Assembly: GCF_021730305.1 (NCBI RefSeq)
Contig: NZ_CP032674.1
Coordinates: 3,085,001-3,149,000 of the forward strand
From: Xanthobacter sp. YC-JY1
GTDB taxonomy: Bacteria; Pseudomonadota; Alphaproteobacteria; Rhizobiales; Xanthobacteraceae
Length of the DNA: 64,000 nt
Direction of reading: 5' to 3'
In this document: in pieces, positions 33,066 to 45,176 of the stretch
How positions within the stretch are numbered: the first letter of the stretch is position 1
Layout: each line of letters opens with the position of its first letter
Notes under the pieces: model-generated
Database searches by the model: none
What the model saw: only the letters and a program-made list of their open reading frames with translations
What the model was told of the DNA's origin: nothing
Translations under genes and position numbers: made by a program

Positions 33066-33674
33066 TCAGAGGCCCTGGCCGGGACGCACCTTCACCACCT
33101 CGATGGTGGAGGAGCGCGTCACCTGAGCCGTGATGTTCTGCCGGCGCACGTTCACCTTGTGGCGCAGCGTGAGCACGATGGCGCCGATCATGGCGACGAG
33201 CAGCACGAAGCCGGCGGCCTGAAAGAAGTAGATGTAGTCCGTGTAGAGCACCTGCGCGATGGCGCGCACGTTGCTCTCCGTGGCGATGCCGCCCGGCGAG
33301 GACTTCACGGCCGAGGAGACCCCGGGGCCGGTCACCCACGCCCCCACCACCAGCACCAGCTCGGCGAGGAAGATGAGGCCGACGACGACGCCCACCGGCA
33401 GGTATTGCAGGAAGCCCTGGCGCAGCTCCACGAAGTCCACGTCGAGCATCATCACGACGAAGAGGAAGAGCACCGCCACCGCGCCCACATAGACCACCAC
33501 CAGGATCAGCGCGAGGAACTCGGCGCCGATGAGGATGAAGAGGCCCGCCGCGTTCACGAACGCGAGGATGAGGAACAGAACCGACTGCACCGGGTTGCGG
33601 GAGGAGATCACCATGAAGGCGGACGCCACCAGCACGAAGGCGAAGAGATAGAAAAACGCTGCCGCGACGCTCAT
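33066..33674 (-). CDS. nuoJ: NADH-quinone oxidoreductase subunit J
   Basis: 202 aa, five membrane helices, with the mobile helix [20 protein letters not shown] and [20 protein letters not shown]. Longer C-terminal tail than E. coli NuoJ (184). It is separated from nuoI by 198 bases carrying a 14-bp direct repeat, the longest spacer between nuo genes. Confidence 0.95.
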   Translation of the reverse strand: MSVAAAFFYLFAFVLVASAFMVISSRNPVQSVLFLILAFVNAAGLFILIGAEFLALILVVVYVGAVAVLFLFVVMMLDVDFVELRQGFLQYLPVGVVVGLIFLAELVLVVGAWVTGPGVSSAVKSSPGGIATESNVRAIAQVLYTDYIYFFQAAGFVLLVAMIGAIVLTLRHKVNVRRQNITAQVTRSSTIEVVKVRPGQGL

Positions 33675-33753
33675 GCGCGTAGCCCCCCTGCCCGCGGCGC
33701 GCCCGCGCCGGTCATGTCCGGCCCCGCAAGGCGGCCAGCCCCTCTGATGTCCT

Positions 33754-33785
33754 GACGCATCCCGAAAACCCGACGCATCCCGAAA
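33754..33785. repeat. 14-bp direct repeat in the nuoI-nuoJ spacer
   Basis: GACGCATCCCGAAA at 33754-33767 is repeated exactly at 33772-33785, four bases apart, within the 198-base gap between nuoI and nuoJ. No promoter or hairpin is evident around it. A recent small tandem duplication is the simplest explanation. Confidence 0.7.
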
Positions 33786-33872
33786 GTCCGATCTATGGCG
33801 CCGCGCGTCGCCACGCGTCGCCGGTCCCGTTCCAGAAGACCGGCAGGATGCCGGCCGTGTTCGTTTCGCCGC

Positions 33873-34361
33873 TCAGCGATAAGGCGCGTCGAGCGCGATG
33901 GACCGCGCGATCTCGCGCTCCCACCGGTCGCCGTTCGCGAGCAGCTTTTCCTTGTCGTAGTAGAGTTCCTCGCGCGTCTCGGTGGCGAACTCGAAGTTCG
34001 GTCCCTCGACGATGGCATCCACCGGGCACGCCTCCTGGCAGAAGCCGCAATAGATGCATTTCACCATGTCGATGTCGTAACGGGTGGTGCGGCGCGTGCC
34101 GTCGTTGCGGCGCGGGCCGGCCTCGATGGTAATGGCCTGCGCTGGGCAGATGGCCTCGCACAGCTTGCAGGCGATACAGCGCTCTTCCCCGTTGGGATAG
34201 CGGCGCAGGGCGTGCTCGCCGCGGAAGCGCGGCGAGAGCGGGCCCTTCTCGAAGGGATAGTTCAACGTCGCCTTGGGCTTGAAGAAATAGCGCATGGCGA
34301 GGAAGAAACCCGAGACGAGCTCGGTGAGAAAGATGGCGCGCGCGGCCTGATCGAGCTTCAC
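33873..34361 (-). CDS. nuoI: NADH-quinone oxidoreductase subunit I
   Basis: 162 aa. Two 4Fe-4S motifs, [16 protein letters not shown] and [16 protein letters not shown], carry clusters N6a and N6b that pass electrons to NuoB. The N-terminal amphipathic part lies on the membrane. Eight cysteines complete. Confidence 0.97.
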   Translation of the reverse strand: MKLDQAARAIFLTELVSGFFLAMRYFFKPKATLNYPFEKGPLSPRFRGEHALRRYPNGEERCIACKLCEAICPAQAITIEAGPRRNDGTRRTTRYDIDMVKCIYCGFCQEACPVDAIVEGPNFEFATETREELYYDKEKLLANGDRWEREIARSIALDAPYR

Positions 34362-34404
34362 AGGCGCTCTCCCCGAAGGCTGTGCGAAAGGGCGGAAGGA
34401 ACGG

Positions 34405-35424
34405 TCATTGCGGCGCCGTCCCGGTGAAGTGCAGCACGCCCGCGACCACCACGACGGCGACGAGGGAGATCGGCAGGAACACCTTCCAGCCGAGCCGCAT
34501 GAGCTGGTCGTAGCGATAGCGGGGCACCATGGCCTTCGCCATCGCGAACAGGAAGAACATGAAGCAGAGCTTGAGGACGAACCACACCAGCCCCGGCACC
34601 CAGGTGAAGGGCGCGAACGGGATGGGCGAGAGCCAGCCGCCGAGGAACAGGATGGTTCCCATGGCGCACATGGTCATGATCGCCACGTACTCGCCGAGCA
34701 TGAACAGCAGATAGGGGGTCGAGCCGTATTCGGTCATGAAGCCCGCCACCAGTTCCGACTCCGCTTCCACGAGGTCGAAGGGCGGGCGGTTCGTCTCGGC
34801 CAGGGCCGACACGAAGAAGATGACGAACATGGGCAGCAGCGGCAGCCAGTACCAGCCGAGGAAGCCGAAGCGGCCGTTCTGCGCCTCGACGATCTCCGAG
34901 AGGTTCAGCGAGCCGGCGCACATCAGCACGGTGATGATGACGAAGCCGATGGAGACTTCGTAGGACACCATCTGCGCCGCGGAGCGGAGCGCGGCGAGGA
35001 AGGGATACTTCGAGTTCGAAGCCCAGCCGCCCATGATGATGCCATACACGCCGAGCGACGAGATGGCGAAGATGTAGAGCACGCCGACATTCAGGTCGGC
35101 GATGACCCAGCCCGGTGCGATCGGCACCACCGCCCAGGCGGCAAGCGCCAGCACGCAGGTGACGAGCGGGGCCAACAGGAAGATCGCCTTGTTGGCGCCC
35201 GACGGGATGGTGGGCTCCTTCAGCACGAACTTGAGAAGGTCGGCGAAGGATTGCAGGAGGCCGAACGGCCCCACCACGTTGGGACCGCGGCGCAGCTGCA
35301 CCGCCGCCCAGATCTTGCGGTCCGCCAGCAGGATGAAGGCGATGAAGATCAGGAGCGCCACGAGCAGAGCAAGGCTCTGCCCGAGGATGATGAGCACCTG
35401 GATGAGGGTGTCCTGCCAGTTCAT
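34405..35424 (-). CDS. nuoH: NADH-quinone oxidoreductase subunit H
   Basis: 339 aa from the ATG at 35424 ([20 protein letters not shown]); upstream extension is not membrane-like. Eight helices; quinone-channel loops with [20 protein letters not shown] and [20 protein letters not shown]. Links the peripheral arm to the proton pumps. Confidence 0.96.
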   Translation of the reverse strand: MNWQDTLIQVLIILGQSLALLVALLIFIAFILLADRKIWAAVQLRRGPNVVGPFGLLQSFADLLKFVLKEPTIPSGANKAIFLLAPLVTCVLALAAWAVVPIAPGWVIADLNVGVLYIFAISSLGVYGIIMGGWASNSKYPFLAALRSAAQMVSYEVSIGFVIITVLMCAGSLNLSEIVEAQNGRFGFLGWYWLPLLPMFVIFFVSALAETNRPPFDLVEAESELVAGFMTEYGSTPYLLFMLGEYVAIMTMCAMGTILFLGGWLSPIPFAPFTWVPGLVWFVLKLCFMFFLFAMAKAMVPRYRYDQLMRLGWKVFLPISLVAVVVVAGVLHFTGTAPQ

Positions 35425-35474
35425 GTCCGCGTTTCCGTGAAGCTCGCAGCCGTCCGGTTCACCGTGCCCATCGC

Positions 35475-37553
35475 CTACTCCGCCGCTTCCGCCGCCGCCG
35501 CAAGGCGCAGCGCGGAGCATTCGGCCATCACGGCGGAAGCCCGCGCGATGGGGTTGGTGAGGAAGAAGTCCTCGATCACCGGCGCGAACGCCGTCTTGTC
35601 CACGCTGCCGCCGACACCCGCAAGGGCCGACACGGCACCGGCATCAGCCTCCACCGCCTCGTCGATATGGCCGAGGTGGGGATAGGCCGAGACGAGTTGG
35701 GCGCGCAGCGCCTGCATGTTGTCGAAGGCCAGGGTCTGGCCCAGCACTTCGGACAGAGCCCGCAGGATCGCCCAGTCCTCGCGCGCCTCGCCGGGCGGGA
35801 AGGCGGCGCGGTTGGCGAACTGCACCCGGCCTTCCGTGTTCACATAGATGCCCGACTTCTCGGGATAGGCGGCGCCGGGCAGGATCACGTCCGCCCGGTG
35901 GGCGCCGCGATCACCATGGGTGCCGAGATAGACGACGAAGGCGCCGGGGGCGACCTCCACTTCGTCCGCGCCCATCAGGAAAGCCACGTCCAGCGCGCCG
36001 GGGGCGATCATGGCCGCAACGTCCAGCCCGCCGGCGCCGGGCACTGCGCCCACATCGAGGGCACCGACGCGGGCCGCCGCGGTGTGCAGCACGCCGAAGC
36101 CGTTCCAGCCGTCCTTCACCGCGCCCACGGCAACCGCCACGCGGGCGGCCAGCGAGAGCACCGCGGCGCCATCCGGCCGGGCCAGCGCGCCCTGGCCGAC
36201 GATGACCAGCGGCCGCTCGGCCTTGCGCAGGATGTCGCCGAAGGCGGACGAGCCGGCGAGATCGGCGAGGCTGTCGGGGCCGGCGCCGAGATAGTCGTAG
36301 GTGTAGGTGAGGTCCACCTTGGTGCCGATGAGGCCGATCTTCAGCCCGCCCTGGCGCCAGCGCTTGCGGATGCGCGCATTGATGACGGACGCCTCATGCC
36401 GCGGGTCGCTACCCACGAGGAGGATGGCGTCGGCCTGCTCGATGCCGGCGATGGTGGGATTGAACACGTAGGACGCGCGGCCCAGCGCCGGATCGAGCTT
36501 GGCGCCGTCCTGACGCGCGTCGATGTTGGCGGAGCCGAGCTTGCCCATGAGCGTCTTGAGGGCGAACACCTCTTCCACGCTGGCAAGGTCGCCGATGAGC
36601 GCGCCGATCCTGGCGGGAGCGGTGCCCTTCACCTTGGCGGCGATGGCGGCAAACGCCTCGCTCCAGGTGGCGGACACGAGGCGGCCGTCCTTGCGCACAT
36701 AGGGGCGATCAAGGCGCTGGACCTTCAGGCCGTCCCACACATAGCGGGACTTGTCGGAGATCCACTCCTCGTTCACCACGTCGTTGTTGCGCGGCAGGAA
36801 GCGCATGACCTCGCGACCGCGGGTGTCGATGCGGATGTTGGAGCCGACCGCATCCATGACGTCGATGGACTCGGTCTTCACCAGTTCCCACGGCCGGGCG
36901 TGAAACTGGTAGGGCTTGTGGGTCAGCGCGCCCACCGGGCAGAGGTCCGCCACGTTGCCCTGCATCTCGGAACGCATGGCGTGCTCGAGATAGGTGGTGA
37001 TCTCCATATCCTCGCCGCGGCCGATGGCCCCGAGGTCCGGCACGCCGGCCACTTCCGTGGAGAAGCGCACGCAGCGGGTGCACTGGATGCACCGGTTCAT
37101 GGAGGTCTTGACCAGCGGGCCGATATACTTGTCTTCCACGGCGCGCTTGTTCTCGGCGAAGCGCGAGGTGTCCGCGCCGTAGGCCATGGCCTGGTCCTGC
37201 AGGTCGCACTCGCCGCCCTGATCGCAGATCGGGCAATCCAGCGGGTGGTTGATGAGCAGGAACTCCATCACCCCTTCGCGGGCCTTCTTCACCATTGGGC
37301 TCTTGGTGAGCACCACGGGCGGCTCGCCGTTGGGGCCGGGGCGCAGGTCCTTCACCGCCATGGCGCAGGACGCCGTGGGCTTGGGCGGGCCGCCCTTCAC
37401 TTCCACAAGGCACATGCGGCAGTTGCCCGCGATGGACAGCCGCTCATGGAAGCAGAAGCGCGGAATCTCGACGCCCGCCGCCTCGCACGCCTGAAGCAGC
37501 GTGTATTCGGCAGGTACATCGACCTCGGTTCCGTCGACGACGATCTTCGCCAT
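35475..37553 (-). CDS. nuoG: NADH-quinone oxidoreductase subunit G
   Basis: 692 aa from the ATG at 37553 with AGGTGGAAGTG upstream. The 2Fe-2S part has [20 protein letters not shown], then the His-Cys3 4Fe-4S ([20 protein letters not shown]) and a second 4Fe-4S ([20 protein letters not shown]). The large C-terminal molybdopterin-like domain carries no cofactor in this family. Ala-rich C-terminus. All cluster ligands present. Confidence 0.96.
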   Translation of the reverse strand: MAKIVVDGTEVDVPAEYTLLQACEAAGVEIPRFCFHERLSIAGNCRMCLVEVKGGPPKPTASCAMAVKDLRPGPNGEPPVVLTKSPMVKKAREGVMEFLLINHPLDCPICDQGGECDLQDQAMAYGADTSRFAENKRAVEDKYIGPLVKTSMNRCIQCTRCVRFSTEVAGVPDLGAIGRGEDMEITTYLEHAMRSEMQGNVADLCPVGALTHKPYQFHARPWELVKTESIDVMDAVGSNIRIDTRGREVMRFLPRNNDVVNEEWISDKSRYVWDGLKVQRLDRPYVRKDGRLVSATWSEAFAAIAAKVKGTAPARIGALIGDLASVEEVFALKTLMGKLGSANIDARQDGAKLDPALGRASYVFNPTIAGIEQADAILLVGSDPRHEASVINARIRKRWRQGGLKIGLIGTKVDLTYTYDYLGAGPDSLADLAGSSAFGDILRKAERPLVIVGQGALARPDGAAVLSLAARVAVAVGAVKDGWNGFGVLHTAAARVGALDVGAVPGAGGLDVAAMIAPGALDVAFLMGADEVEVAPGAFVVYLGTHGDRGAHRADVILPGAAYPEKSGIYVNTEGRVQFANRAAFPPGEAREDWAILRALSEVLGQTLAFDNMQALRAQLVSAYPHLGHIDEAVEADAGAVSALAGVGGSVDKTAFAPVIEDFFLTNPIARASAVMAECSALRLAAAAEAAE

Positions 37554-37667
37554 CACTTCCACCTCACCTTGTGCCGCGCTCTGCACGGCCGGGGCCGAAC
37601 GCACAGCGCCCGCCCCTTAAGACATCCCTCCCCGCCCGTCGCGTCGGCGCGCCCGGCGGGGTGCTTG

Positions 37668-38972
<1,305 letters not shown>

Positions 38973-38977
38973 GGGCC

Positions 38978-39850
38978 TCACTCCTCCGGATCGCGCACGC
39001 CGGTGCCGGTCTTCACCGGCTCACGGTCGGAACCTGTAACGGACGGGCTGGAGGCCTGCGCCTCCGCGGCGATAGCCTCGCGCTTGTCGCGGGTGTCGGC
39101 GCCGTCGGCCGCCTTTTCCTGGGCCGCCGCCGTGGCGCCCAGGGGATCGGCCGGGCTCTCCGACGCCGCGCGGGCGCGGCCGGCGGAGAGGAGATCCGGC
39201 GTCTCCGTGCCACCACCGCCGGCGGCGGGCACGGTGGCCTTGAAATCATAGAGCGCGGGATCGAGCAGCACGCGCGGGCCGCCCTCCGGCTCGGAGCCCT
39301 TGCGCGAATTCTGCGGACCCACGCTCACCGGACGGCCGGCAGCGAGATCGTCGAGCAGCTTCTCGAAGTTCTCGGGGGTCAGGTCTTCGTAATAATCATC
39401 GTTGATCTGCACCATGGGGGCATTGGTGCAGGCGCCCAGGCATTCCACCTCGAGCCAGGAGAAGGTGCCGTCGGCCGAGACGTGCCGCTCGTGGCCGATC
39501 TTCTTCTCGCAGACGTGCTTGATGGCTTCCGCGCCGCGCAGCATGCAGGGCGTGGTGCCGCACAGCTGGACGAAATACTTCCCCACCGGCTCAAGGTTGA
39601 ACATGGTGTAGAAGGTGGCGATCTCCAGCACGCGGATATTCGCCATGCCGAGGCGATCGGCGACCGCGCGGATGGCGGGCTCGGGCAGCCAGCCGCCGGC
39701 GGCCTTCTGGGTTTCCCACAGCAAGGGCACCACGGCGCTGGCCTGCCGGCCTTCCGGATACTTGGCGATCAGCTTCTGCGCGATGGCCTCAAGCTCCGGC
39801 GTGAAGCTGAAGCTCTCGGGCTGCTCGGCGGCGAGGCGGCGGACGGACAT
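38978..39850 (-). CDS. nuoE: NADH-quinone oxidoreductase subunit E with long C-terminal tail
   Basis: 290 aa. Residues about 1-170 are the thioredoxin-like 24 kDa subunit with the 2Fe-2S ligands in [20 protein letters not shown] and [20 protein letters not shown]. The last 110 or so residues are low-complexity, Ala/Gly/Glu-rich ([20 protein letters not shown]) and absent from the E. coli protein. Such tails are known in alphaproteobacterial NuoE and are probably disordered. Confidence 0.94.
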   Translation of the reverse strand: MSVRRLAAEQPESFSFTPELEAIAQKLIAKYPEGRQASAVVPLLWETQKAAGGWLPEPAIRAVADRLGMANIRVLEIATFYTMFNLEPVGKYFVQLCGTTPCMLRGAEAIKHVCEKKIGHERHVSADGTFSWLEVECLGACTNAPMVQINDDYYEDLTPENFEKLLDDLAAGRPVSVGPQNSRKGSEPEGGPRVLLDPALYDFKATVPAAGGGGTETPDLLSAGRARAASESPADPLGATAAAQEKAADGADTRDKREAIAAEAQASSPSVTGSDREPVKTGTGVRDPEE

Positions 39851-39921
39851 GGTTCAGATCCCGGAAGAAGCCGCGCGCAAGCGCGCCGGCATCGGGCAAA
39901 GGGCGAGAGAAAGGCGGGCCA

Positions 39922-41130
39922 TCAGCGGTCCACCTCCCCGAACACGATGTCGAGCGAGCCGAGCACCGCGGAAACGTCGGCCAGCATGTGGCCGCGATTG
40001 AGGAAGTCCATGGCCTGCAGGTGCGCGAAGCCCGGAGCGCGGATCTTGCAGCGGTACGGCTTGTTGGTGCCGTCCGACACGAGATAGACGCCGAACTCGC
40101 CCTTGGGCGCTTCCACCGCGGCATACACGTCGCCTTCCGGCACGTGGAAGCCCTCGGTGTAGAGCTTGAAGTGGTGGATGAGCGCTTCCATCGAGCGCTT
40201 CATCTCGGCCCGCTTCGGCGGCGCGACCTTGTGGTCCTGAGTGTGGACCGGTCCCGTCTCCTTCAGCAGGCGTTCGACGCACTGCTTCATGATGTACGTG
40301 GACTGGCGCATCTCCTCCATGCGGACGAGATAGCGGTCGTAGCAGTCGCCGTGCTTGCCCACCGGAATGTCGAAATCGAGTTCCGAATAGCACTCGTAGG
40401 GCTGCGCGCGGCGCAGGTCCCATGCCGCGCCGGAGCCGCGCAGCACCGGGCCGGAGAAGCCCCAGGACAGCGCCTCGTCCACCGAGACGATGCCGATGTC
40501 CACGGTGCGCTGCTTGAAGATGCGGTTGTTGGTGACGAGGGCGTCGAGGTCCGCCACCAGCTTCAGGAACGGGTCGCAGAAGGCACCGATGTCTTCCACC
40601 AGCTGCCGGGGCAGGTCCTGATGGACGCCGCCGGGCCGGAAATAGGCGGCATGCATGCGGCTGCCGGAGGCGCGCTCATAGAAGATCATGAGCTTCTCGC
40701 GCTCCTCGAAGCCCCACAGCGGCGGGGTCAGCGCGCCCACGTCCATGGCGAACGTGGTGACGTTGAGGAGGTGGGAGAGCAGGCGCCCGATCTCGGAATA
40801 GAGCACGCGGATGAGCTGGCCGCGCTTGGGCACCTCGATGCCCAGCAGCTTCTCCACCGCGAGGCAGTAAGCGTGCTCCTGGTTCATCGGCGCGCAATAA
40901 TCGAGCCGGTCGAAATAGGGCACGGCCTGAAGGTAGGTCTTGGCCTCGATCAGCTTCTCGGTGCCGCGGTGCAGGAGGCCGATGTGCGGGTCCACCCGCT
41001 CCACCACCTCGCCGTCCAGCTCCAGCACAAGGCGCAGCACGCCGTGCGCCGCAGGATGCTGCGGGCCGAAATTGATCTGGAAGTTGCGGACCTTGTCCGC
41101 GGGCTTCATCTCGTCGGCGACATCAACCAT
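39922..41130 (-). CDS. nuoD: NADH-quinone oxidoreductase subunit D
   Basis: 402 aa from the ATG at 41130 ([20 protein letters not shown]). 49 kDa subunit with the quinone-site loop [40 protein letters not shown] and C-terminal [20 protein letters not shown]. It is separate from NuoC, not fused as in E. coli. Confidence 0.96.
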   Translation of the reverse strand: MVDVADEMKPADKVRNFQINFGPQHPAAHGVLRLVLELDGEVVERVDPHIGLLHRGTEKLIEAKTYLQAVPYFDRLDYCAPMNQEHAYCLAVEKLLGIEVPKRGQLIRVLYSEIGRLLSHLLNVTTFAMDVGALTPPLWGFEEREKLMIFYERASGSRMHAAYFRPGGVHQDLPRQLVEDIGAFCDPFLKLVADLDALVTNNRIFKQRTVDIGIVSVDEALSWGFSGPVLRGSGAAWDLRRAQPYECYSELDFDIPVGKHGDCYDRYLVRMEEMRQSTYIMKQCVERLLKETGPVHTQDHKVAPPKRAEMKRSMEALIHHFKLYTEGFHVPEGDVYAAVEAPKGEFGVYLVSDGTNKPYRCKIRAPGFAHLQAMDFLNRGHMLADVSAVLGSLDIVFGEVDR

Positions 41131-41141
41131 GAGACGCTCCC

Positions 41142-41771
41142 TCACCCGGCCTTGGGCGGCGCGGGCGGCTGGCCCGAGGCCTTCTCGTCACCGGGAAGGA
41201 CGTATTCGACGCCCTCCCACGGCGAGAGGAAGTCGAAGTTCCGGAACTCCTGCGGCAGGCGGACCGGCTCGTAGACCACGCGCTTCTGGGCGTCGTCGTA
41301 GCGCACCTCCACGAAGCCCGTGGTCGGGAAGTCCTTGCGCAGAGGGTGGCCGTCGAAGCCGTAGTCCGTCAGCAGGCGGCGCAGCTCCGGGTGGCCGGTG
41401 AACAGGATGCCGTACATGTCGTAGGCTTCCCGCTCGAACCAGTTGGCACCGGGGAAGACGCCGGTGATGGAGGGCACCGGGGTGTCCTCGTCGGTGGCGA
41501 CCTTGAGGCGGATGCGGGCGTTCTGCTTCACGGAAAGCAGGTGATACACCACGTCGAACCGCTTCTCGCGGGCCGGATAGTCCACGCCGCACACGTCCAC
41601 GATGCAGGTGAACTGGCAGGCCGGATCATCCCGGAGGAAGGTCACCGCCTTGACGATCTGCGACGGCTCGATGAGCAGCGCCAGCTCGCCATAGGCGATC
41701 TCGGTGCCGATCACCACGCCCGGCAGGGCGCCCGATACGTGGGCGGCGAGGTCGTTGAGGGTCTCGTCCAT
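41142..41771 (-). CDS. nuoC: NADH-quinone oxidoreductase subunit C
   Basis: 209 aa. 30 kDa subunit with the signature [40 protein letters not shown] and [20 protein letters not shown]. Peripheral arm subunit next to NuoD. Starts 15 bases after nuoB. Confidence 0.96.
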   Translation of the reverse strand: MDETLNDLAAHVSGALPGVVIGTEIAYGELALLIEPSQIVKAVTFLRDDPACQFTCIVDVCGVDYPAREKRFDVVYHLLSVKQNARIRLKVATDEDTPVPSITGVFPGANWFEREAYDMYGILFTGHPELRRLLTDYGFDGHPLRKDFPTTGFVEVRYDDAQKRVVYEPVRLPQEFRNFDFLSPWEGVEYVLPGDEKASGQPPAPPKAG

Positions 41772-41786
41772 CACACCGGCTCCCGA

Positions 41787-42371
41787 TCAGCGCTCGATGG
41801 TGCCGACGCGGCGGATCTTCTTCTGCAGCAGCAGGATGCCGTAGAGCAGCGCTTCCGCGGTGGGCGGGCAGCCCGGCACGTAGATGTCCACCGGCACGAT
41901 GCGATCGCAGCCGCGCACCACCGAATAGGAGAAGTGGTAGTAGCCGCCGCCATTGGCGCAGGAGCCCATGGAGATGACGTAGCGCGGCTCCGGCATCTGG
42001 TCGTAGACCTTGCGCAGGGCCGGGGCCATCTTGTTGGTCAGCGTGCCGGCGACGATCATCACGTCCGACTGGCGCGGCGAGGCGCGCGGCGCAAAGCCGA
42101 AGCGCTCCACGTCGTAGCGCGGCATGGAGGCCTGCATCATCTCCACCGCGCAGCAGGCGAGACCGAAGGTCATCCACATGAGGGAGCCGGTGCGCGCCCA
42201 GGTGATGAGATCATCGGCGGTGGTGAGGAGAAAGCCCTTGTCCGCCAGCTCGTTGTTGATCTCCTTGAAGAAGGGATCATCAGCGCCGACGGGACGGCCG
42301 GTGGAGGGATCGACGATGCCGGTCGAGGCGCGTGCGATCTCGGGCTTGGTGGCCGAAGGGGTCAGTCCCAT
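41787..42371 (-). CDS. nuoB: NADH-quinone oxidoreductase subunit B
   Basis: 194 aa from the ATG at 42371, overlapping the nuoA stop by ten bases. Ligands of cluster N2: the double Cys in [20 protein letters not shown], plus [20 protein letters not shown] and [21 protein letters not shown]2 hands electrons to ubiquinone. Confidence 0.97.
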   Translation of the reverse strand: MGLTPSATKPEIARASTGIVDPSTGRPVGADDPFFKEINNELADKGFLLTTADDLITWARTGSLMWMTFGLACCAVEMMQASMPRYDVERFGFAPRASPRQSDVMIVAGTLTNKMAPALRKVYDQMPEPRYVISMGSCANGGGYYHFSYSVVRGCDRIVPVDIYVPGCPPTAEALLYGILLLQKKIRRVGTIER

Positions 42372-42727
42372 TCCAGAGCTCCCTTGCGCCATTCGTAGAT
42401 GAACCCGACGGTGAGCACGCCGAGGAAGATCATCATCGACCAGAAGCCGAGGTCGCCGAGGCCACCGAAGCTGATCGCCCACGGGAAGAGGAAGGCGACC
42501 TCAAGGTCGAAGATGATGAAGAGGATGGACACCAGGTAGAATCGCACGTCGAACGTCATGCGCGCGTCGTCGAATGCGTTGAAGCCGCACTCGTACGCGG
42601 ACAGCTTCTCCGGGTCCGGGTTCTGGTAGGCGACGATGAAGGGCGACACCAGCAGGGCCAGGCCGATCACCGCGGAAACGCCGATGAAGATCACCACCGG
42701 CAGATAGTCCATGAGCAACGCGTTCAT
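42362..42727 (-). CDS. nuoA: NADH-quinone oxidoreductase subunit A
   Basis: 121 aa, three membrane helices, with the loop [20 protein letters not shown] and [20 protein letters not shown]. First gene of the nuo operon; its promoter must lie in the 42728-43276 region. Confidence 0.96.
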   Translation of the reverse strand: MNALLMDYLPVVIFIGVSAVIGLALLVSPFIVAYQNPDPEKLSAYECGFNAFDDARMTFDVRFYLVSILFIIFDLEVAFLFPWAISFGGLGDLGFWSMMIFLGVLTVGFIYEWRKGALEWD

Positions 42728-43276
42728 CTTGCTCGCACCTCGGAGCGCTCGGTCGGTGCCGTGGGCAGCGCGCTTGGCTCACCCATCAGGGTCAAAAGGA
42801 GCTTGAAACGGCTGATCGCCTGAAGCGTTACCGCGCCGTCCGGCTAGAGAAGTTCGAAACGACGCGAGAGCCTTATCGCAGCGCCAGAAGGGAGGCAAGT
42901 GCGCGGTTCGGCCAAGGTGTCATGCCTTTGGTGGAGGATCGCGGGTGCGTCCGGGGCAGCCCGTCCGCGACCGCCGCGCCGCCCCTTTCGCAGCGCCGCG
43001 AAAGCTGGGCCGGAGCCGGCTTGCGCTTCTCTCGCGGGAGGTAGATCGGGAGGGCCTCAATTCTGTGCAAGATGCGGTTGCGAGCGACTGTTGCATCCGT
43101 GCGACACAATGCCGTGTGCATCTTCCAGCCTTCCCCTGCCCTGCGGACCGGCGAAGGCTCCGGCATCCGTAGGCCTCCCGGCGCGAGCGAGTCGCGCCGG
43201 GAGTTGCCGAAGCGCCGGGGCGCATCCGCCACGGCGATTCTGTGAGGGTCGGCGCCGGGGCGTGCCCGGCACCAGC
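42728..43276. other. Intergenic region upstream of nuoA
   Basis: No credible gene. It should hold the nuo promoter on the minus strand, but I could not pick a clear -35/-10 pair. The rest is GC-rich non-coding DNA up to the end of the DUF3300 gene; no repeat or terminator of note was seen. Confidence 0.5.
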
Positions 43277-44944
43277 TCAGCGATGGGGGCGTGCGCCGCC
43301 CGGACGGCCACCGCCGCCGCCACCGACGCGTCCGCCACCCTGGAACTTGGCACCACCGCCGCCACCGCCGCGGTACTGCTTCGGCGGCCCGGCCGGACGG
43401 CTGGCGGGCTTCACGCTCGTCTTGCCGCCGCCGCCCTTCTTGAGCTGCTGCGACCCGCCGGTCGGCTTGACCGGCTTCGCCGTGGGGGCCGCACCGCCCG
43501 GCTTGCCCGCACCGCCGGCCCCACCGGGCTTGCCGGGAGCACCGGGACCGCCTGGCTTGCCCGGAGCGCCGGGACCACCCGGACCACCGGGAGTGCCCGG
43601 TCCACCCGGCTTGCCCGGACCACCCGGACCACCCGGATAACCGGGACCGCCGGGACCGCCCGGCTTACCGGGACCACCCGGACCACCCGGACCACCGGGA
43701 CCACCCGGTCCGCCGGGCTTGCCGGGGCCACCAACGCCGCCGGGGCCACCCGGATAGCCGGGCTTACCCGGAAGCGGCTTGCCGGGATTCGGCTTCCACG
43801 GACCCACCGGGCCGCCCGGACCACCAGGATAACCAGGACCACCCGGCTTGCCGGGATAGCCCGGATAACCGGGACCGCCGGGCTTGCCCGGGTAGCCGGG
43901 ATAACCCGGGCCTCCGGGATAGCCGGGAGGCGGGGGCCAGCCGGGATGGCCGGGACCACCGGGCCAGCCGCCCGGCGGGCGGGGCGGCGGCGGGCGCCAG
44001 CCGGGATAGCCCGGCCACGGCGGCGGATAGACCCAGCCGCGGCCCCAGTTCCACGGATTGCTCCAGGCGCTGCCCACCAGCACCCCGGCGCCGAAAGCCA
44101 GCAGGCCGACGCCGGCCGCGGTGTAGATGGTGGAGGAATCGTAGGTCGGCACATAGACCACGTTGGGGTCGGCCGAGGTGATGTAGACCACATTCCGGCC
44201 GTCCTCCTGCCGGGTGGTCACGACCTGCTTGTCGTTGGTCTTCAGCGAGCCGGCCGCCTCGGCCTTGGCGCGCAGGGCCTGGATGGCCACCGACACGTCC
44301 TCCGGCTGGCTGACGAAGGCGTAGCCGATGGACTGGGTGGCATCGAGGTTTTCATTCAGCTTGGCGACCACGGTGGGGAAGCGCGTCAGCGCCTTCACCG
44401 AGGAGTCCCACTTCTGGGCATCGGCGCCGGAGAAATCGCCCTTCTTCACCGCGCTCTTGTGGCTCTCCAGCCAGCGCTGCGCCTGCACCAGCTCCAGCGG
44501 ATAGGCGGTGGCCGGCAGCATCTGCGCGAGCAAAGTGTCTGGATAGAGCGCATAGGGCGCGAGCAGGGTTTCCAGCTCGGCGAGGGTGTAGAGCGCGGAC
44601 GCCGGCGGCGTATCGGCGGGCGGCGCCCCGGCCGGAACGACCGGAACCGGCGCGGCCCCCGCAGGAGCAGCGCCGGCAGGCGCGACAGGTGCAGGCGCAG
44701 CCGGCGGCGTCACGGCCGTGGTGGCGGGCGGAGCCGCAGGAGGCGCGACCGGCGGCGCCACCTCGGGCGCCACTTGCGGCGCGGCCGCGGGCGGCGTCGT
44801 GGGTGGCGGGATCGGCGCCTGGGTTGCTGCCGCGCCGGCGTCGGGCGCGCTCTGCTGGGCGAAGGCCGGATAGAGGCTCGTGGTCCAGCCGAAGGCCAGC
44901 GCCACGGCGATGCGGGACCAGCCCGCCAGTTCCCGGCGCCGCAT
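43277..44944 (-). CDS. DUF3300 exported protein with collagen-like Gly-Pro tail
   Basis: 555 aa from the ATG at 44944, followed by a signal peptide ([20 protein letters not shown]). After an Ala/Pro-rich stretch, the DUF3300 domain spans residues about 160-310 ([57 protein letters not shown]). Then comes a hydrophobic, Trp-rich link and residues about 335-480 made of Gly-X-Y-like repeats such as [20 protein letters not shown]. The tail ends in Gly/Arg-rich basic sequence. The function of DUF3300 is unknown; the tail suggests an extended surface or cell-wall-linked structure. Length may vary between strains by repeat slippage. Confidence 0.88.
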   Translation of the reverse strand: MRRRELAGWSRIAVALAFGWTTSLYPAFAQQSAPDAGAAATQAPIPPPTTPPAAAPQVAPEVAPPVAPPAAPPATTAVTPPAAPAPVAPAGAAPAGAAPVPVVPAGAPPADTPPASALYTLAELETLLAPYALYPDTLLAQMLPATAYPLELVQAQRWLESHKSAVKKGDFSGADAQKWDSSVKALTRFPTVVAKLNENLDATQSIGYAFVSQPEDVSVAIQALRAKAEAAGSLKTNDKQVVTTRQEDGRNVVYITSADPNVVYVPTYDSSTIYTAAGVGLLAFGAGVLVGSAWSNPWNWGRGWVYPPPWPGYPGWRPPPPRPPGGWPGGPGHPGWPPPPGYPGGPGYPGYPGKPGGPGYPGYPGKPGGPGYPGGPGGPVGPWKPNPGKPLPGKPGYPGGPGGVGGPGKPGGPGGPGGPGGPGGPGKPGGPGGPGYPGGPGGPGKPGGPGTPGGPGGPGAPGKPGGPGAPGKPGGAGGAGKPGGAAPTAKPVKPTGGSQQLKKGGGGKTSVKPASRPAGPPKQYRGGGGGGAKFQGGGRVGGGGGGRPGGARPHR

Positions 44945-45176
44945 ATTCGTGCGTCTTGATGTCAAGTCAGGGTCCTCCCCCTCGCCGGCCAGCCCGACCG
45001 CAGATCGGGCGCGGTGGCCTGATCTGGCGACCGCCGGGCGGGCCGCGCCTTGACAATGCGCAATCGCGGGCTGCCCGTCTAGAGCGCGCGGCCACTTGCC
45101 CAAACGCCGGACGGGAGCCGATATGCCCGTTTTCTCATAACGTTAGAGAACAGCAGCGGTACCCACCGGCGCAGGA

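Noticed and set aside
43490-43990. Gly-Pro repeat DNA considered as a CRISPR or tandem-repeat array
   Set aside because: Repeats are short, in frame and degenerate, encoding protein; there are no uniform spacers.
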